A DNA stretch of 64,000 bases from Paenibacillus sp. CF384. GTDB lineage: Bacteria; Bacillota; Bacilli; Paenibacillales; Paenibacillaceae. The DNA lies in contig NZ_FNNV01000004.1 of the NCBI RefSeq assembly GCF_900106745.1, forward strand, positions 273,847 through 337,846, read 5' to 3'. The notes beneath the pieces are model-generated. The model made no database searches. It was not told the DNA's origin and saw only the letters and a list, made by a program, of their open reading frames with translations. Positions 52,628 to 61,069 of this stretch are shown one piece after another (the stretch's first letter is position 1; each line of letters begins with the position of its first letter). The translations under genes and the position numbers were made by a program.

Positions 52628-53995
52628 ATGAAAACGATCCGGATTGGAGCGGGACAGGGATTCTATGGCGATTCCTTTCTGCCTGCCATCGAGACGGCCA
52701 AGCGGGGAAATGTGCAGTATATCTGCTTTGACAGCCTCGCTGAGCTTACGCTTGCCATCCTGCAGAAAGACCGGCAGCGCGATCCTTCCCGCGGCTACGC
52801 TGCTGATATTGGTCGCATGATGAGAGAACTGCTTCCGATAGCTAAAGCGCAAGGCATCCGCATCATCACGAATGCAGGTGGCATGAACCCGATTGGGGCA
52901 ATGCAGGAAACGGAACGAATTGCGCAGGAACTGGGCCTCACGGGTTTGAAGATAGCGGTCGTAACCGGAGATGATGTGCGCTCGAAGCTGCCCGAGTTCA
53001 TGAGTCAAGGAGCTCCGCTCTCCCATATGGAAGATGGCCGGGATATTCGGATGATCGAGGAACGAATCGTCTTCGCTAACGCCTACTTAGGTGCCGAACC
53101 GATCGTGAAGGCGCTTCAGCAAGGGGCGGACGTGATTATTACTGGCCGAACGACGGACTCGGCGTTATTTCTGGCGCCGTTAATGGTTGAGTTTAATATT
53201 GAGGCGGATGATTGGAATCGATTGGCGCAAGGCGTGCTGATGGGGCATCTTCTGGAATGCTCCGGGCAAGCGTCGGGCGGCAATTTCAGCGGTGACTGGC
53301 AGGCGGTAGAGGCGCTTGAGCATATTGGCTTTCCGATTGCGGAAGTTCGCGAGGACTTAACGTTCATGGTGACCAAGACAGAGGGAACCGGTGGACTCGT
53401 CTCCGTTGACACCGTGAAGGAACAGCTGCTGTATGAAATCCACGACCCGGCCGCGTATGTCACACCTGATGTCGTGCTGGATCTGATGGGGGTAAAGCTG
53501 TCTGATGCCGGCCCGAATAGGGTTGAAGTTTCAGGTGCATGCGGCTCCATAAGGCCCGATACGCTGAAAGTCGTAATGGGCTACGCCGACGGCTGGCTCG
53601 GGCAGGCGATCTGGGGTTATTCGTGGCCGGACGCGCTTGCCAAAGCACAGACGGCTGATCGGATTGTTCGCAGGCATATCGATCGGATCGGTCTTCGGTA
53701 CGAAGAACTTCGAACCGACTATTTGGGCTATAACTCGTTGCACGGACCGCTTGCTAAGCTGCCGCAGGAGGGAGAGCTGAACGAGATTTATGTGCGCTTG
53801 GCGATGCGGACGAAGAGTAAGGACGATGCGGCTGCACTGGGCCGGCTCGTTCCTCCGCTCATGCTGAGCGGACCTCCGGCGATGGGGGCTTTCCTTGGCG
53901 TGATGAAGCCGCGCGAGCTGCTCGGCATGTGGTCTTGTCTCGCTCCGCGTGAGCTGATCGAGCAAGGCGTGCAAGTGACGGTTGTGGAGGTGTAG
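52628..53995 (+). CDS. AtuA-family (DUF1446) protein, main domain
   Basis: 455 residues, ATG with AAAGGAGG upstream. Family landmarks: IRIGAGQGFYGDS, YICFDSLAELTLAIL, IITNAGGMNPIGA, ADVIITGRTTDSALFLAPL, HLLECSGQASGGNF, FMVTKTEGTGGLVS. AtuA is needed for acyclic terpene catabolism in Pseudomonas, but its reaction is unknown. In that organism it is one protein of about 590 residues; here the C-terminal domain is encoded by the next gene. It is first in a five-gene acyl-CoA operon. Confidence 0.87.
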   Translation: MKTIRIGAGQGFYGDSFLPAIETAKRGNVQYICFDSLAELTLAILQKDRQRDPSRGYAADIGRMMRELLPIAKAQGIRIITNAGGMNPIGAMQETERIAQELGLTGLKIAVVTGDDVRSKLPEFMSQGAPLSHMEDGRDIRMIEERIVFANAYLGAEPIVKALQQGADVIITGRTTDSALFLAPLMVEFNIEADDWNRLAQGVLMGHLLECSGQASGGNFSGDWQAVEALEHIGFPIAEVREDLTFMVTKTEGTGGLVSVDTVKEQLLYEIHDPAAYVTPDVVLDLMGVKLSDAGPNRVEVSGACGSIRPDTLKVVMGYADGWLGQAIWGYSWPDALAKAQTADRIVRRHIDRIGLRYEELRTDYLGYNSLHGPLAKLPQEGELNEIYVRLAMRTKSKDDAAALGRLVPPLMLSGPPAMGAFLGVMKPRELLGMWSCLAPRELIEQGVQVTVVEV

Positions 53996-54000
53996 CCGCT

Positions 54001-54399
54001 ATGGCACGTATACGCAAACAGCTTCGTCATTTGGTGCAAGCACGATCAGGCGACAAGGGAAATACGATCAATATTGCGGTATTTGCACCAGGCGTGGCGA
54101 TGTTCGAATTATTGAAGCGGGAGCTGACTTCCGAGCGGGTTAAATCGCATTTTGCCGGCATGATCGAAGGGGAAGTGACCCGTTATGTCGTGCCGAATCT
54201 GCTGGCAATGAATTATGTATGTCGCACCGCGCTAGGCGGCGGCGGCTCCGCCACGCTTCGGATGGATAACCTCGGCAAGTGTTATGCGGCTAATCTGCTG
54301 CGGCTCGAAATCGAAATGGACGACGATGGTGAAGCCGAAGAGGAGGAAGAACCCGTAACACCTGCACCACCTGTGCCGCCGCCGCCCACCACGACTTAA
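54001..54399 (+). CDS. AtuA C-terminal-domain protein
   Basis: 132 residues, starting 5 bp after the AtuA stop. ARSGDKGNTINIAVFA and YVVPNLLAMNYVCRTALGGGGSATLR match the C-terminal ferredoxin-like domain of AtuA (family recall). The last 30 residues are an unusual acidic and then proline-rich tail (EAEEEEEPVTPAPPVPP). It is presumably a partner subunit of the preceding protein. Confidence 0.82.
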   Translation: MARIRKQLRHLVQARSGDKGNTINIAVFAPGVAMFELLKRELTSERVKSHFAGMIEGEVTRYVVPNLLAMNYVCRTALGGGGSATLRMDNLGKCYAANLLRLEIEMDDDGEAEEEEEPVTPAPPVPPPPTTT

Positions 54400-54420
54400 G
54401 CAGAAGAGGGGTTGCTTGCG

Positions 54421-55560
54421 ATGAATTTCGACTTAACGGAAGAGCAGGCGATGATTCGGGATTTGATTCATGATTTTGCAGATGCGGAGGTGGCGCCGGG
54501 GGCTGTTGATCGGGATCGCACCGGCCATTTTCCGGTGGAGGTCTTCGAGAAGCTTGCCAAGCTCGGCTTGATGGGCCTTCCTTTTCCGGAGCAGTACGGC
54601 GGGGGCGGGGCAGATACAATCAGCTTTGCAATCGTTGTGGAAGAGCTCAGCCGAGTATGCGCTTCAACCGGCATCACCTACTCTGCGCATGTGTCACTCG
54701 GTGGAGCACCTCTTGCACTGTTCGGGACTGAGGAGCAGAAGGCTGCTTACTTAACGCCGCTATGCAGAGGCGATTATCTTGGCGCGTTTGGGTTAACGGA
54801 GCCGGATGCCGGATCGGATGCGGGCGGAACCCGCACGACTGCGGTTCGAACCGGGGATCAGTGGGTCATTAGCGGTTCCAAATGCTTCATTACCAATGCC
54901 AGCTATGCCCGCAATCTCGCCCTTACAGCCGTTACCGATCGGTCGAAAGGCACGAGCGGCATCAGCGCGTTTATTGTACCGACGAATGCACCCGGATTCA
55001 CCACCCACTGCAACTACGAGAAAATGGGGCTTCACGCCTCGAACACAACCGAGCTCGTGCTGGAAGAAGTGGCGGTCCCGCTGGAGAATTTGCTCGGCAA
55101 GGAAGGGAACGGCTTTAAGCAGTTTCTCGCCGTTCTCGACGGCGGTCGTATTGGTATTGCTGCCATGGGAGTTGGCATTGCCCAAGGCGCTTACGACAAA
55201 TCGCTGCGTTATGCGAAGCAGCGTAAGCAATTCGGCCGGACGCTCAGCGCGTTTCAGGCGATCCAGTTCAAGCTGGCTGACATGGCGATGAACATCGAGC
55301 TCGCCCGTACGATGGTCTATAAGGCTGCATGGCTGAAGGATCAGGGGAGGCCGTTCAAGAAAGAAGCGGCGATGGCGAAGCTTTTTGCAACGGAGATGTG
55401 CATGAAGGTATGCGATCAAGCCGTGCAGATTCATGGCGGCTATGGCTATATGAAGGAGTACGAGGTGGAGCGTTTCATGCGCGATGCCAAGCTGCTTGAG
55501 ATCGGCGAAGGTACTTCAGAAATTCAGCGTCTCGTCATTGCAGCCCAGATCGGCTGTTAA
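54421..55560 (+). CDS. Acyl-CoA dehydrogenase
   Basis: 379 residues from ATG 54421. FAD-enzyme signatures: AFGLTEPDAGSDAGG, WVISGSKCFITNA, QIHGGYGYMKEYEVERFMRDAK and IGEGTSEIQRLVIA. The Glu in EGTS is the usual catalytic base of short/medium-chain enzymes; isovaleryl-CoA dehydrogenases normally lack it there. It introduces a double bond into an acyl-CoA, feeding the carboxylase and hydratase encoded next. Cytosolic, with electrons passed to ETF (family knowledge). Confidence 0.9.
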   Translation: MNFDLTEEQAMIRDLIHDFADAEVAPGAVDRDRTGHFPVEVFEKLAKLGLMGLPFPEQYGGGGADTISFAIVVEELSRVCASTGITYSAHVSLGGAPLALFGTEEQKAAYLTPLCRGDYLGAFGLTEPDAGSDAGGTRTTAVRTGDQWVISGSKCFITNASYARNLALTAVTDRSKGTSGISAFIVPTNAPGFTTHCNYEKMGLHASNTTELVLEEVAVPLENLLGKEGNGFKQFLAVLDGGRIGIAAMGVGIAQGAYDKSLRYAKQRKQFGRTLSAFQAIQFKLADMAMNIELARTMVYKAAWLKDQGRPFKKEAAMAKLFATEMCMKVCDQAVQIHGGYGYMKEYEVERFMRDAKLLEIGEGTSEIQRLVIAAQIGC

Positions 55561-55609
55561 CGCCGTTTCATCTTGGCAGAGTCAGCAGCAGAGGGGAGTT
55601 CCGAGAACA

Positions 55610-57154
55610 ATGGAATCTGATCACGAATCGGCGAATGACCGGCTGCAGGAACAGATGGAGGAGATCAAGAAGGGCGGTGCCGCCAAGTATCACGTAAAGA
55701 ATGCGGAGCAAGGCAAACTCTTCGTGCGCGACCGCTTGAAGCTGCTGTTTGATCCGGACTTCGAGATCGAGGATGCTTTGTTCGCCAGCTGCAACGAGGC
55801 AGGCTTGCCGGCCGATGGCGTGGTTACGGCGATTGGCAAGATTCACGGAGGTACCGTATGCGTCATTGCCAACGATTCCACGGTGAAAGCCGGCTCTTGG
55901 GGAGCGCGTACCGTTGAGAAAATCATTCGGATGCAGGAAACGGCAGATAAGCTGCGAGTACCCTTGCTCTATCTTGTCGACTCCGCTGGGGCTCGGATAA
56001 CCGATCAAGCGCTCATGTATCCGGGGCGGCGTGGAGCCGGCAGAATTTTCTACAATGAGGTGAAGCTGTCCGGCAAAATCCCGCAGGTATGTCTCTTGTT
56101 CGGGCCTTCGGCGGCAGGCGGCGCTTATATCCCGGCCTTTTGCGATATCGTCATCATGGTCGAGGGCAATGCTTCGATGTACCTTGGATCCCCTCGCATC
56201 GTGGAGATGGTGACAGGGGAGAAGGCTACTTTGGAGCAGCTTGGCGGAGCCCGCATGCACTGCTCTGTCTCGGGCTGTGGAGATGTACTCGCCAAGAGCG
56301 AGGAGGAAGCGATCGCGCTGACGAGACAATACTTAGCTTACTTCCCGCCTAATTTCACGGAGAAACCTCCAACCCAAGAACCCCGTCCCCCGGCAGATCT
56401 GAGAGTACCCCTCGACTCGATTATACCGGATAACCAGTACACCCCATTCGATATGTATCCGTTCATCGAAGGTTTAATCGACGAGCATTCGTTCTTCGAA
56501 ATCAAACGTCTCTTCGCGAGGGAGCTCATTACGGGCTTAGCTAGGATCGCCGGCAAACCGGTCGGCATCATCGCGAATCAGCCGAAGATCAAAGGCGGCA
56601 TCCTGTTCCACGATTCCGCGGACAAAGCCGCCAAATTCATCAGCTTATGTGATGCGTTCCACATCCCGCTGTTGTTTCTCGCCGATGTGCCCGGATTCAT
56701 GGTCGGCACGGCGGTGGAGCAAGCAGGCATCATTCGGCATGGAGCCAAAATGATCGCCGCCGTATCCGAAGCGACGGTGCCGAAGATATCCGTCATCGTC
56801 CGCAAAGCTTACGGAGCCGGCCTGTATGCCATGGCCGGTCCGGCCTTCGAGCCCGATTGCTGCCTGGCGCTGCCCTCGGCCCAAATCGCCGTCATGGGAC
56901 CTGAAGCAGCGGTCAACGCCGTGTACGCGAACAAGATCGCGGAGCTGCAAGAGCCACAGCGCTCCGAGTTCATCGCGGCCAAACGCGAGGAATATCGCCA
57001 AGATATCGACCTCTACCAGTTGGCCTCCGACATGGTCATCGACGGCATCGTTCCGGCTCATTCGCTGCGCAGAGAGCTGATCAAGCGCTTCGAGGTGTAC
57101 GCGAGCAAAACCGTTATTTTCACAGAGCGTAAGCACCCGGTTTATCCGGTCTAG
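55610..57154 (+). CDS. Acyl-CoA carboxylase carboxyltransferase (beta) subunit
   Basis: 514 residues from ATG 55610, with AGAGGGG upstream; codons further up belong to the dehydrogenase gene in another frame. Crotonase-like carboxyltransferase halves: YLVDSAGARITDQA, FGPSAAGGAYIPAF, MYLGSPRIVEMVTGE; then VGIIANQPKIKGGILF, ADVPGFMVGTAVEQAGIIRHGAKM and KAYGAGLYAMAGPAF. It resembles the beta subunits of methylcrotonyl-, geranyl- and propionyl-CoA carboxylases. No biotin carboxylase or BCCP gene is present in this window, so the partner must lie elsewhere. Confidence 0.9.
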   Translation: MESDHESANDRLQEQMEEIKKGGAAKYHVKNAEQGKLFVRDRLKLLFDPDFEIEDALFASCNEAGLPADGVVTAIGKIHGGTVCVIANDSTVKAGSWGARTVEKIIRMQETADKLRVPLLYLVDSAGARITDQALMYPGRRGAGRIFYNEVKLSGKIPQVCLLFGPSAAGGAYIPAFCDIVIMVEGNASMYLGSPRIVEMVTGEKATLEQLGGARMHCSVSGCGDVLAKSEEEAIALTRQYLAYFPPNFTEKPPTQEPRPPADLRVPLDSIIPDNQYTPFDMYPFIEGLIDEHSFFEIKRLFARELITGLARIAGKPVGIIANQPKIKGGILFHDSADKAAKFISLCDAFHIPLLFLADVPGFMVGTAVEQAGIIRHGAKMIAAVSEATVPKISVIVRKAYGAGLYAMAGPAFEPDCCLALPSAQIAVMGPEAAVNAVYANKIAELQEPQRSEFIAAKREEYRQDIDLYQLASDMVIDGIVPAHSLRRELIKRFEVYASKTVIFTERKHPVYPV

Positions 57155-57189
57155 AAGCAGCGTGATGGAAGGAGGAGGGGGCCGGCGCC

Positions 57190-58008
57190 ATGACTACGGA
57201 GCCAATGCAACCGCAATCGCAATCGCAACAGCCAATTCTATGGGAGCAAAGAGGGCATATCGGCTATATTCGGCTTAATCGCCCGGAGAGCCTGAATGCG
57301 ATTAATGAAGCGATGCTTATTGCCCTTGAGGAGCAGCTGCATCACATTGCTTCCGATCCCCGGGGGATTCGCGTTGTCATCCTCGAAGGTGAAGGCCGTG
57401 CCTTCTGCGCCGGCGCGGATCTCAAAGAGCGGAGCATGCTGACCGATCCGCAGAAAATTCGGCAGCGTCTGATCCGCAGCAAGGCCGTGTTCGCTGCGCT
57501 GGAGCGGCTGCCCCAGCCGACGATCGCTAAGATCAATGGCCTCGCCTTCGGCGGCGGGCTGGAGCTGGCGCTTTGCTGCGATTTTCGCTACGCCATCAGC
57601 AGTGAGAGGCTGGGGCTGACCGAGGTTAGCCTCGGCATCATCCCCGGCGCCGGGGGCACGCAACGATTGCCGCGGCTGATCGGCCCGGCACGCGCGAAGG
57701 AGTTGATCCTCACGGCGCGGCGGATCACGGCCGAACAAGCGCTTACGCTCGGTCTGCTCACCGGCATCGCGGAGAACGAAGAGCAACTGCAATCGCAATG
57801 CGCATCGCTTGCAGAAGAGCTTCTTGCCAATGCCCCTCTCGCCGTGTACCAAGCGAAGCGGGCCATTGACCAAGGGCTGGACCTCGACCTCCCGTCAGGT
57901 CTCGCCCTCGAAACCTCCGCCTACGAAGCGATCATCCCGACCAAAGACCGGCTGGAGGCGCTCGAAGCCTTCCGCGCGAAGCGGCCTCCGCATTTTACAG
58001 GCGAATGA
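57190..58008 (+). CDS. Enoyl-CoA hydratase/isomerase (methylglutaconyl-CoA hydratase-like)
   Basis: 272 residues, ATG with GGAAGGAGG upstream. Crotonase motifs: GRAFCAGADLKERS (oxyanion hole), IAKINGLAFGGGLELALCCD and LTEVSLGIIPGAGGTQRLPRLIG with the catalytic Glu. CAGADLKER is common in methylglutaconyl-CoA hydratases (LiuC/AtuE). The N-terminus carries a Gln-rich extension (PQSQSQQP). Last gene of the operon, before a bidirectional terminator. Confidence 0.9.
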   Translation: MTTEPMQPQSQSQQPILWEQRGHIGYIRLNRPESLNAINEAMLIALEEQLHHIASDPRGIRVVILEGEGRAFCAGADLKERSMLTDPQKIRQRLIRSKAVFAALERLPQPTIAKINGLAFGGGLELALCCDFRYAISSERLGLTEVSLGIIPGAGGTQRLPRLIGPARAKELILTARRITAEQALTLGLLTGIAENEEQLQSQCASLAEELLANAPLAVYQAKRAIDQGLDLDLPSGLALETSAYEAIIPTKDRLEALEAFRAKRPPHFTGE

Positions 58009-58036
58009 CTTTATCGTGTATAACCATTCCATCAAG

Positions 58037-58073
58037 AAGAAGAGGGCGCCCACCTGGACGCCCTCTTCTTTGT
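58037..58073. terminator. Bidirectional terminator between the hydratase and permease genes
   Basis: AAGAAGAGGGCG / CGCCCTCTTCTT around a 10-nt loop. The genes converge here. Confidence 0.85.
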
Positions 58074-59345
58074 CTATTCTTCAGCAAGCTTGTACACTTC
58101 TATAACCTTCAAGAACAAGCTGAGTACAATGGCGGAAACCGTGGCGAGCGCCATGCCCTTCAGCTCGAAATTCCCCCATTTCAACGTCGCGCCGCTTAAT
58201 CCGACGACAAGCACGATGGTGGTCAGCATCAAGTTGGCAGGCTTCGAGTAATCGATCTTGGTTTCAACCAACATACGAATCCCCGAAGCTGCGATAACAC
58301 CGAAGAGCAGTAGGGATACGCCGCCCATGACTGCCTCAGGGACGGTTTGGATCAAGGAGGACAGCTTCCCGATAAAAGAGAGCACAATCGCAATAATAGC
58401 TGCACCGCCGACAACCCACACGGAGTAAACGCGACTGATGGCCATAACGCCGATATTTTCGCCATAGGTCGTATTAGGTGTAGAACCGACGAAGCCGGAT
58501 AGAATCGTAGATACGCCATTGCCAAGCAGCGAGCGGCTAAGGCCCGGATCCTTCGTCAAATCCTTCTCGACAATGTTACCCGTGACGATCAAATGGCCGA
58601 TATGCTCGGCGATGACTACTAGAGCTGCCGGGGCGATGATCGCGATGCTGGACCAGTCGAACGTCGGTGAGTAGAAGGTAGGTGCTTTGAACCAAACAGC
58701 TGCGTCTACCGTTGCTTTTACTTCAACCAGTCCAAGAATCGAAGCGAGCACATACCCGACAATAACGGAAATCAGAATCGGAATGACCTTCATGAATCCG
58801 CGGAAAAGCACGGAGCCGACAACGCCAATACATAGTGTAACGAGGGATACCGTGACGGTAGCCGCATCGGGAGACCATTCTGCCGGTGAGCCCGGTTTGG
58901 CAATTAGGCCAGCCATCTGCGCAGCAGTCGGCACGAGCTCAAGGCCGATAACGGCAACAATCGCGCCCATAGCCGCCGGCGGGAAAACGACATCGATCCA
59001 GCGCGTCCCGGCGAGCTTAATGATGAAGGATACGAGCATGAAGATGAGACCTACTACAATGAAGCCCCCGAGCGCCGCGGAGTATCCGCCTTCGGATTTC
59101 AGCACCACGAATACCGGCGAGAGGAAAGCGAAGCTGGACCCTAGATAAGCCGGGATTTTGAATTTCGTAAGGATGAGATAGAGCAAGGTGCCAATACCGT
59201 TCATAAGCAGAATCGTTGCAGGATCTACTTGGAATAAAATCGGGACGAGTACGGTGGAGCCAAACATGGCGAATAAATGCTGCAAACTAAGCGGAATGCT
59301 GGCCGCGAGCGACGGCCGTTCATGGACTTGTATGATCTTCGACAA
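58074..59345 (-). CDS. Uracil/xanthine permease (NCS2 family, UraA/PyrP-like)
   Basis: 423 residues from a TTG with AGGAGG 9 nt upstream. About 14 membrane segments; landmarks LSLQHLFAMFGSTVLVPILF, KIPAYLGSSFAFLSP, AEHIGHLIVTG (the substrate Glu region) and TPNTTYGENIGVMAISR. The last motif favours uracil over xanthine transport. Imports nucleobase with protons across the membrane. Single gene; I see no PyrR-type leader or purine riboswitch in the 246 bp upstream. Confidence 0.9.
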   Translation of the reverse strand: MSKIIQVHERPSLAASIPLSLQHLFAMFGSTVLVPILFQVDPATILLMNGIGTLLYLILTKFKIPAYLGSSFAFLSPVFVVLKSEGGYSAALGGFIVVGLIFMLVSFIIKLAGTRWIDVVFPPAAMGAIVAVIGLELVPTAAQMAGLIAKPGSPAEWSPDAATVTVSLVTLCIGVVGSVLFRGFMKVIPILISVIVGYVLASILGLVEVKATVDAAVWFKAPTFYSPTFDWSSIAIIAPAALVVIAEHIGHLIVTGNIVEKDLTKDPGLSRSLLGNGVSTILSGFVGSTPNTTYGENIGVMAISRVYSVWVVGGAAIIAIVLSFIGKLSSLIQTVPEAVMGGVSLLLFGVIAASGIRMLVETKIDYSKPANLMLTTIVLVVGLSGATLKWGNFELKGMALATVSAIVLSLFLKVIEVYKLAEE

Positions 59346-59524
59346 CGGTGATGGCCTCCTGGAGTAGCGGATATAGTGATTTTGCCAAACGTAATAGTAT
59401 CATAATTTGCCCAATTGATAAATTGCATAACAGAACGAAGCAACTATTCAGAGCTTGGCCCGCTTAGTCTGCATGTGGAACGAATAGTCTGGCTGCCGCA
59501 TGGATAACATTTACTTCAAACCGC

Positions 59525-59552
59525 TTGACAAAATATTTAATAATGTCATAAT
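59525..59552 (+). promoter_or_regulatory. Promoter of the NAD salvage operon
   Basis: TTGACA (59525-59530), 16-nt spacer, CATAAT (59547-59552). The -10 is embedded in a palindrome. Confidence 0.6.
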
Positions 59553-59556
59553 GACA
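59544..59556. promoter_or_regulatory. Candidate Nudix-regulator (NrtR-like) operator, copy 1
   Basis: TGTCATAATGACA, a perfect palindrome covering the -10 box, as expected for a repressor site. Confidence 0.5.
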
Positions 59557-59591
59557 ATATAAAGAAAGATAAACGAAGCAGGTGATGCACC

Positions 59592-60380
59592 TTGACCCAA
59601 CCTATTGACGAGGCTAACGAGTCTGAAGCCAAGACTTATTCCCCGCGTAATTACCGAACACCGGATGGTGCGCCTGCGGATATCGTGATTTTCACGATTA
59701 CTTCGACTCAGCGAAATACGTTGAAGAAGTCTCTCCCGATCCGCCAATTGGAAGTCCTGCTCATTCAGCGCCGAAGCTGGCCCTTCGCCGGGCAGTGGGC
59801 ACTGCCTGGAGGATTCTCGAAAGATACCGAGACGATTCTCGAGAGCGCGAAGCGGGAGCTGCAAGAAGAAACCGGCGTCGACAATGTTCATATCGAATAT
59901 TTCAACGCTTACAGCGAGCCCGGGCGGGACCCGCGTGGGTGGATGATCTCGCATGCCTTCTGCGCGCTCGTGCATGAAGGGGAACTTGAGCATCGCAAAG
60001 CTGCCGATGATGCGGCGGATGTTCGACTCTTCTCCGTGCGGGAGGCACTTGAAATGGATCTGGCATTCGATCATAAGCAGATTTTGCAGGATGCGCTTGA
60101 GTATATTCGTCGCAGCATGATGACTTCGGCAATTGCCAGAGCGTTTCTACCCGAGGAATTCACGATCGGCGAGCTGTATCAGGTTATTGAAGCGGTTGTG
60201 CCGGATTTCGTGGAACGCAATTTTATCCGCAAGATTACGTCGACCCAAAGCCGCAAAGGCATTATTGAAGAAATTCGAGATTCAAGCGGTGAGCTGAAGA
60301 TGTCGAATCGCTACTCCCAGCGGGCAGCACAGCTTTATCGGTTCACGGATTATGTGCCTCAGTTGTCCATATACAGCTAG
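59592..60380 (+). CDS. Nudix-domain transcriptional regulator of NAD metabolism (NrtR-like)
   Basis: 262 residues from TTG, with GCAGGTGAT 5 nt upstream. Residues 20-165 are a Nudix domain with an intact box: GGFSKDTETILESAKRELQE followed by ETGV. Residues 180-262 look like a winged helix (YQVIEAVVPDFVERNFIRKI; SRKGIIEEI; YRFTDYV), the NrtR architecture. NrtR proteins repress NAD genes and respond to ADP-ribose or related nucleotides (family knowledge). The following three genes are NAD salvage genes, which supports this. A plain Nudix hydrolase is the alternative. Confidence 0.82.
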   Translation: MTQPIDEANESEAKTYSPRNYRTPDGAPADIVIFTITSTQRNTLKKSLPIRQLEVLLIQRRSWPFAGQWALPGGFSKDTETILESAKRELQEETGVDNVHIEYFNAYSEPGRDPRGWMISHAFCALVHEGELEHRKAADDAADVRLFSVREALEMDLAFDHKQILQDALEYIRRSMMTSAIARAFLPEEFTIGELYQVIEAVVPDFVERNFIRKITSTQSRKGIIEEIRDSSGELKMSNRYSQRAAQLYRFTDYVPQLSIYS

Positions 60381-60404
60381 GCATTCTTTTTACAGGGTTG
60401 ATAT

Positions 60405-60417
60405 TGTCGCAATGACA
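60405..60417. promoter_or_regulatory. Candidate Nudix-regulator operator, copy 2
   Basis: TGTCGCAATGACA, matching copy 1 at 11 of 13 positions, 38 bp before the nicotinamidase start. Confidence 0.5.
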
Positions 60418-60454
60418 TGATTTAAAACCATGAATTCAAATAAGGAAGGTGGAT

Positions 60455-61012
60455 ATGATGAAAGCATTGGTCGTGATTGATTACACGGTTGATTTTGTGA
60501 ACGGTCGTCTACCGGTCGGTCAGCCCGCAATTGAGATTGAGAGCCGCATCGCAGCGATAACGAAGCAGTTTGCGGAACAAGGTGACTATGTTGTGATGGC
60601 AATAGATTTGCATGATGAACAAGATATGCTTCATCCCGAACACAAGCTGTTTCCTCCGCACAATATTAGGGGTACTGCTGGACGGGAGCTCTACGGCAAA
60701 CTGCGTGAGATTTATGAGCTGAAGAAAGACCGTATTCATTGGATGGACAAAACGAGATACAGCGCCTTCTGCGGAACGGACTTGGAACTGCAGCTTCGGG
60801 CTAGAGGGATTACGGAGCTTCATCTGGTTGGCGTCTGTACGGACATCTGTGTGCTGCATACGGCAGTGGATGCTTACAATAGAGGCTATCAGATTGTTGT
60901 GCATGCCGATGCGGTGGCAACCTTTAATGAGCAGGGGCATGAGTGGGCGTTGCAGCATTTCAAGCATTCGCTCGGTGCAGAAGTAGTAGCTGGCGATCAA
61001 CCAATCACCTAA
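60455..61012 (+). CDS. pncA: Nicotinamidase (PncA-like, isochorismatase family)
   Basis: 185 residues from ATG 60455, with AAGGAAGGTGG upstream. Catalytic Asp in VVIDYTVDFVNG, metal site region AIDLHDEQDMLHPEH, Lys in MDKTRYSAF, and catalytic Cys in LVGVCTDICVLHTAVDAYNRGY. Converts nicotinamide to nicotinate, the first salvage step. Nicotinate then goes to the phosphoribosyltransferase at 61916. It lies between the regulator and NAD synthetase genes. Confidence 0.92.
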   Translation: MMKALVVIDYTVDFVNGRLPVGQPAIEIESRIAAITKQFAEQGDYVVMAIDLHDEQDMLHPEHKLFPPHNIRGTAGRELYGKLREIYELKKDRIHWMDKTRYSAFCGTDLELQLRARGITELHLVGVCTDICVLHTAVDAYNRGYQIVVHADAVATFNEQGHEWALQHFKHSLGAEVVAGDQPIT

Positions 61013-61069
61013 TTAGTCAATCACCCCACTTGGCGGCACAATCACACAACCCAATAAAGGAGAGAGTGA

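Noticed and set aside
59346..59520. Purine riboswitch or PyrR leader before the NCS2 permease
   Set aside because: No purine-riboswitch core or PyrR-binding loop sequence is seen on the minus strand.
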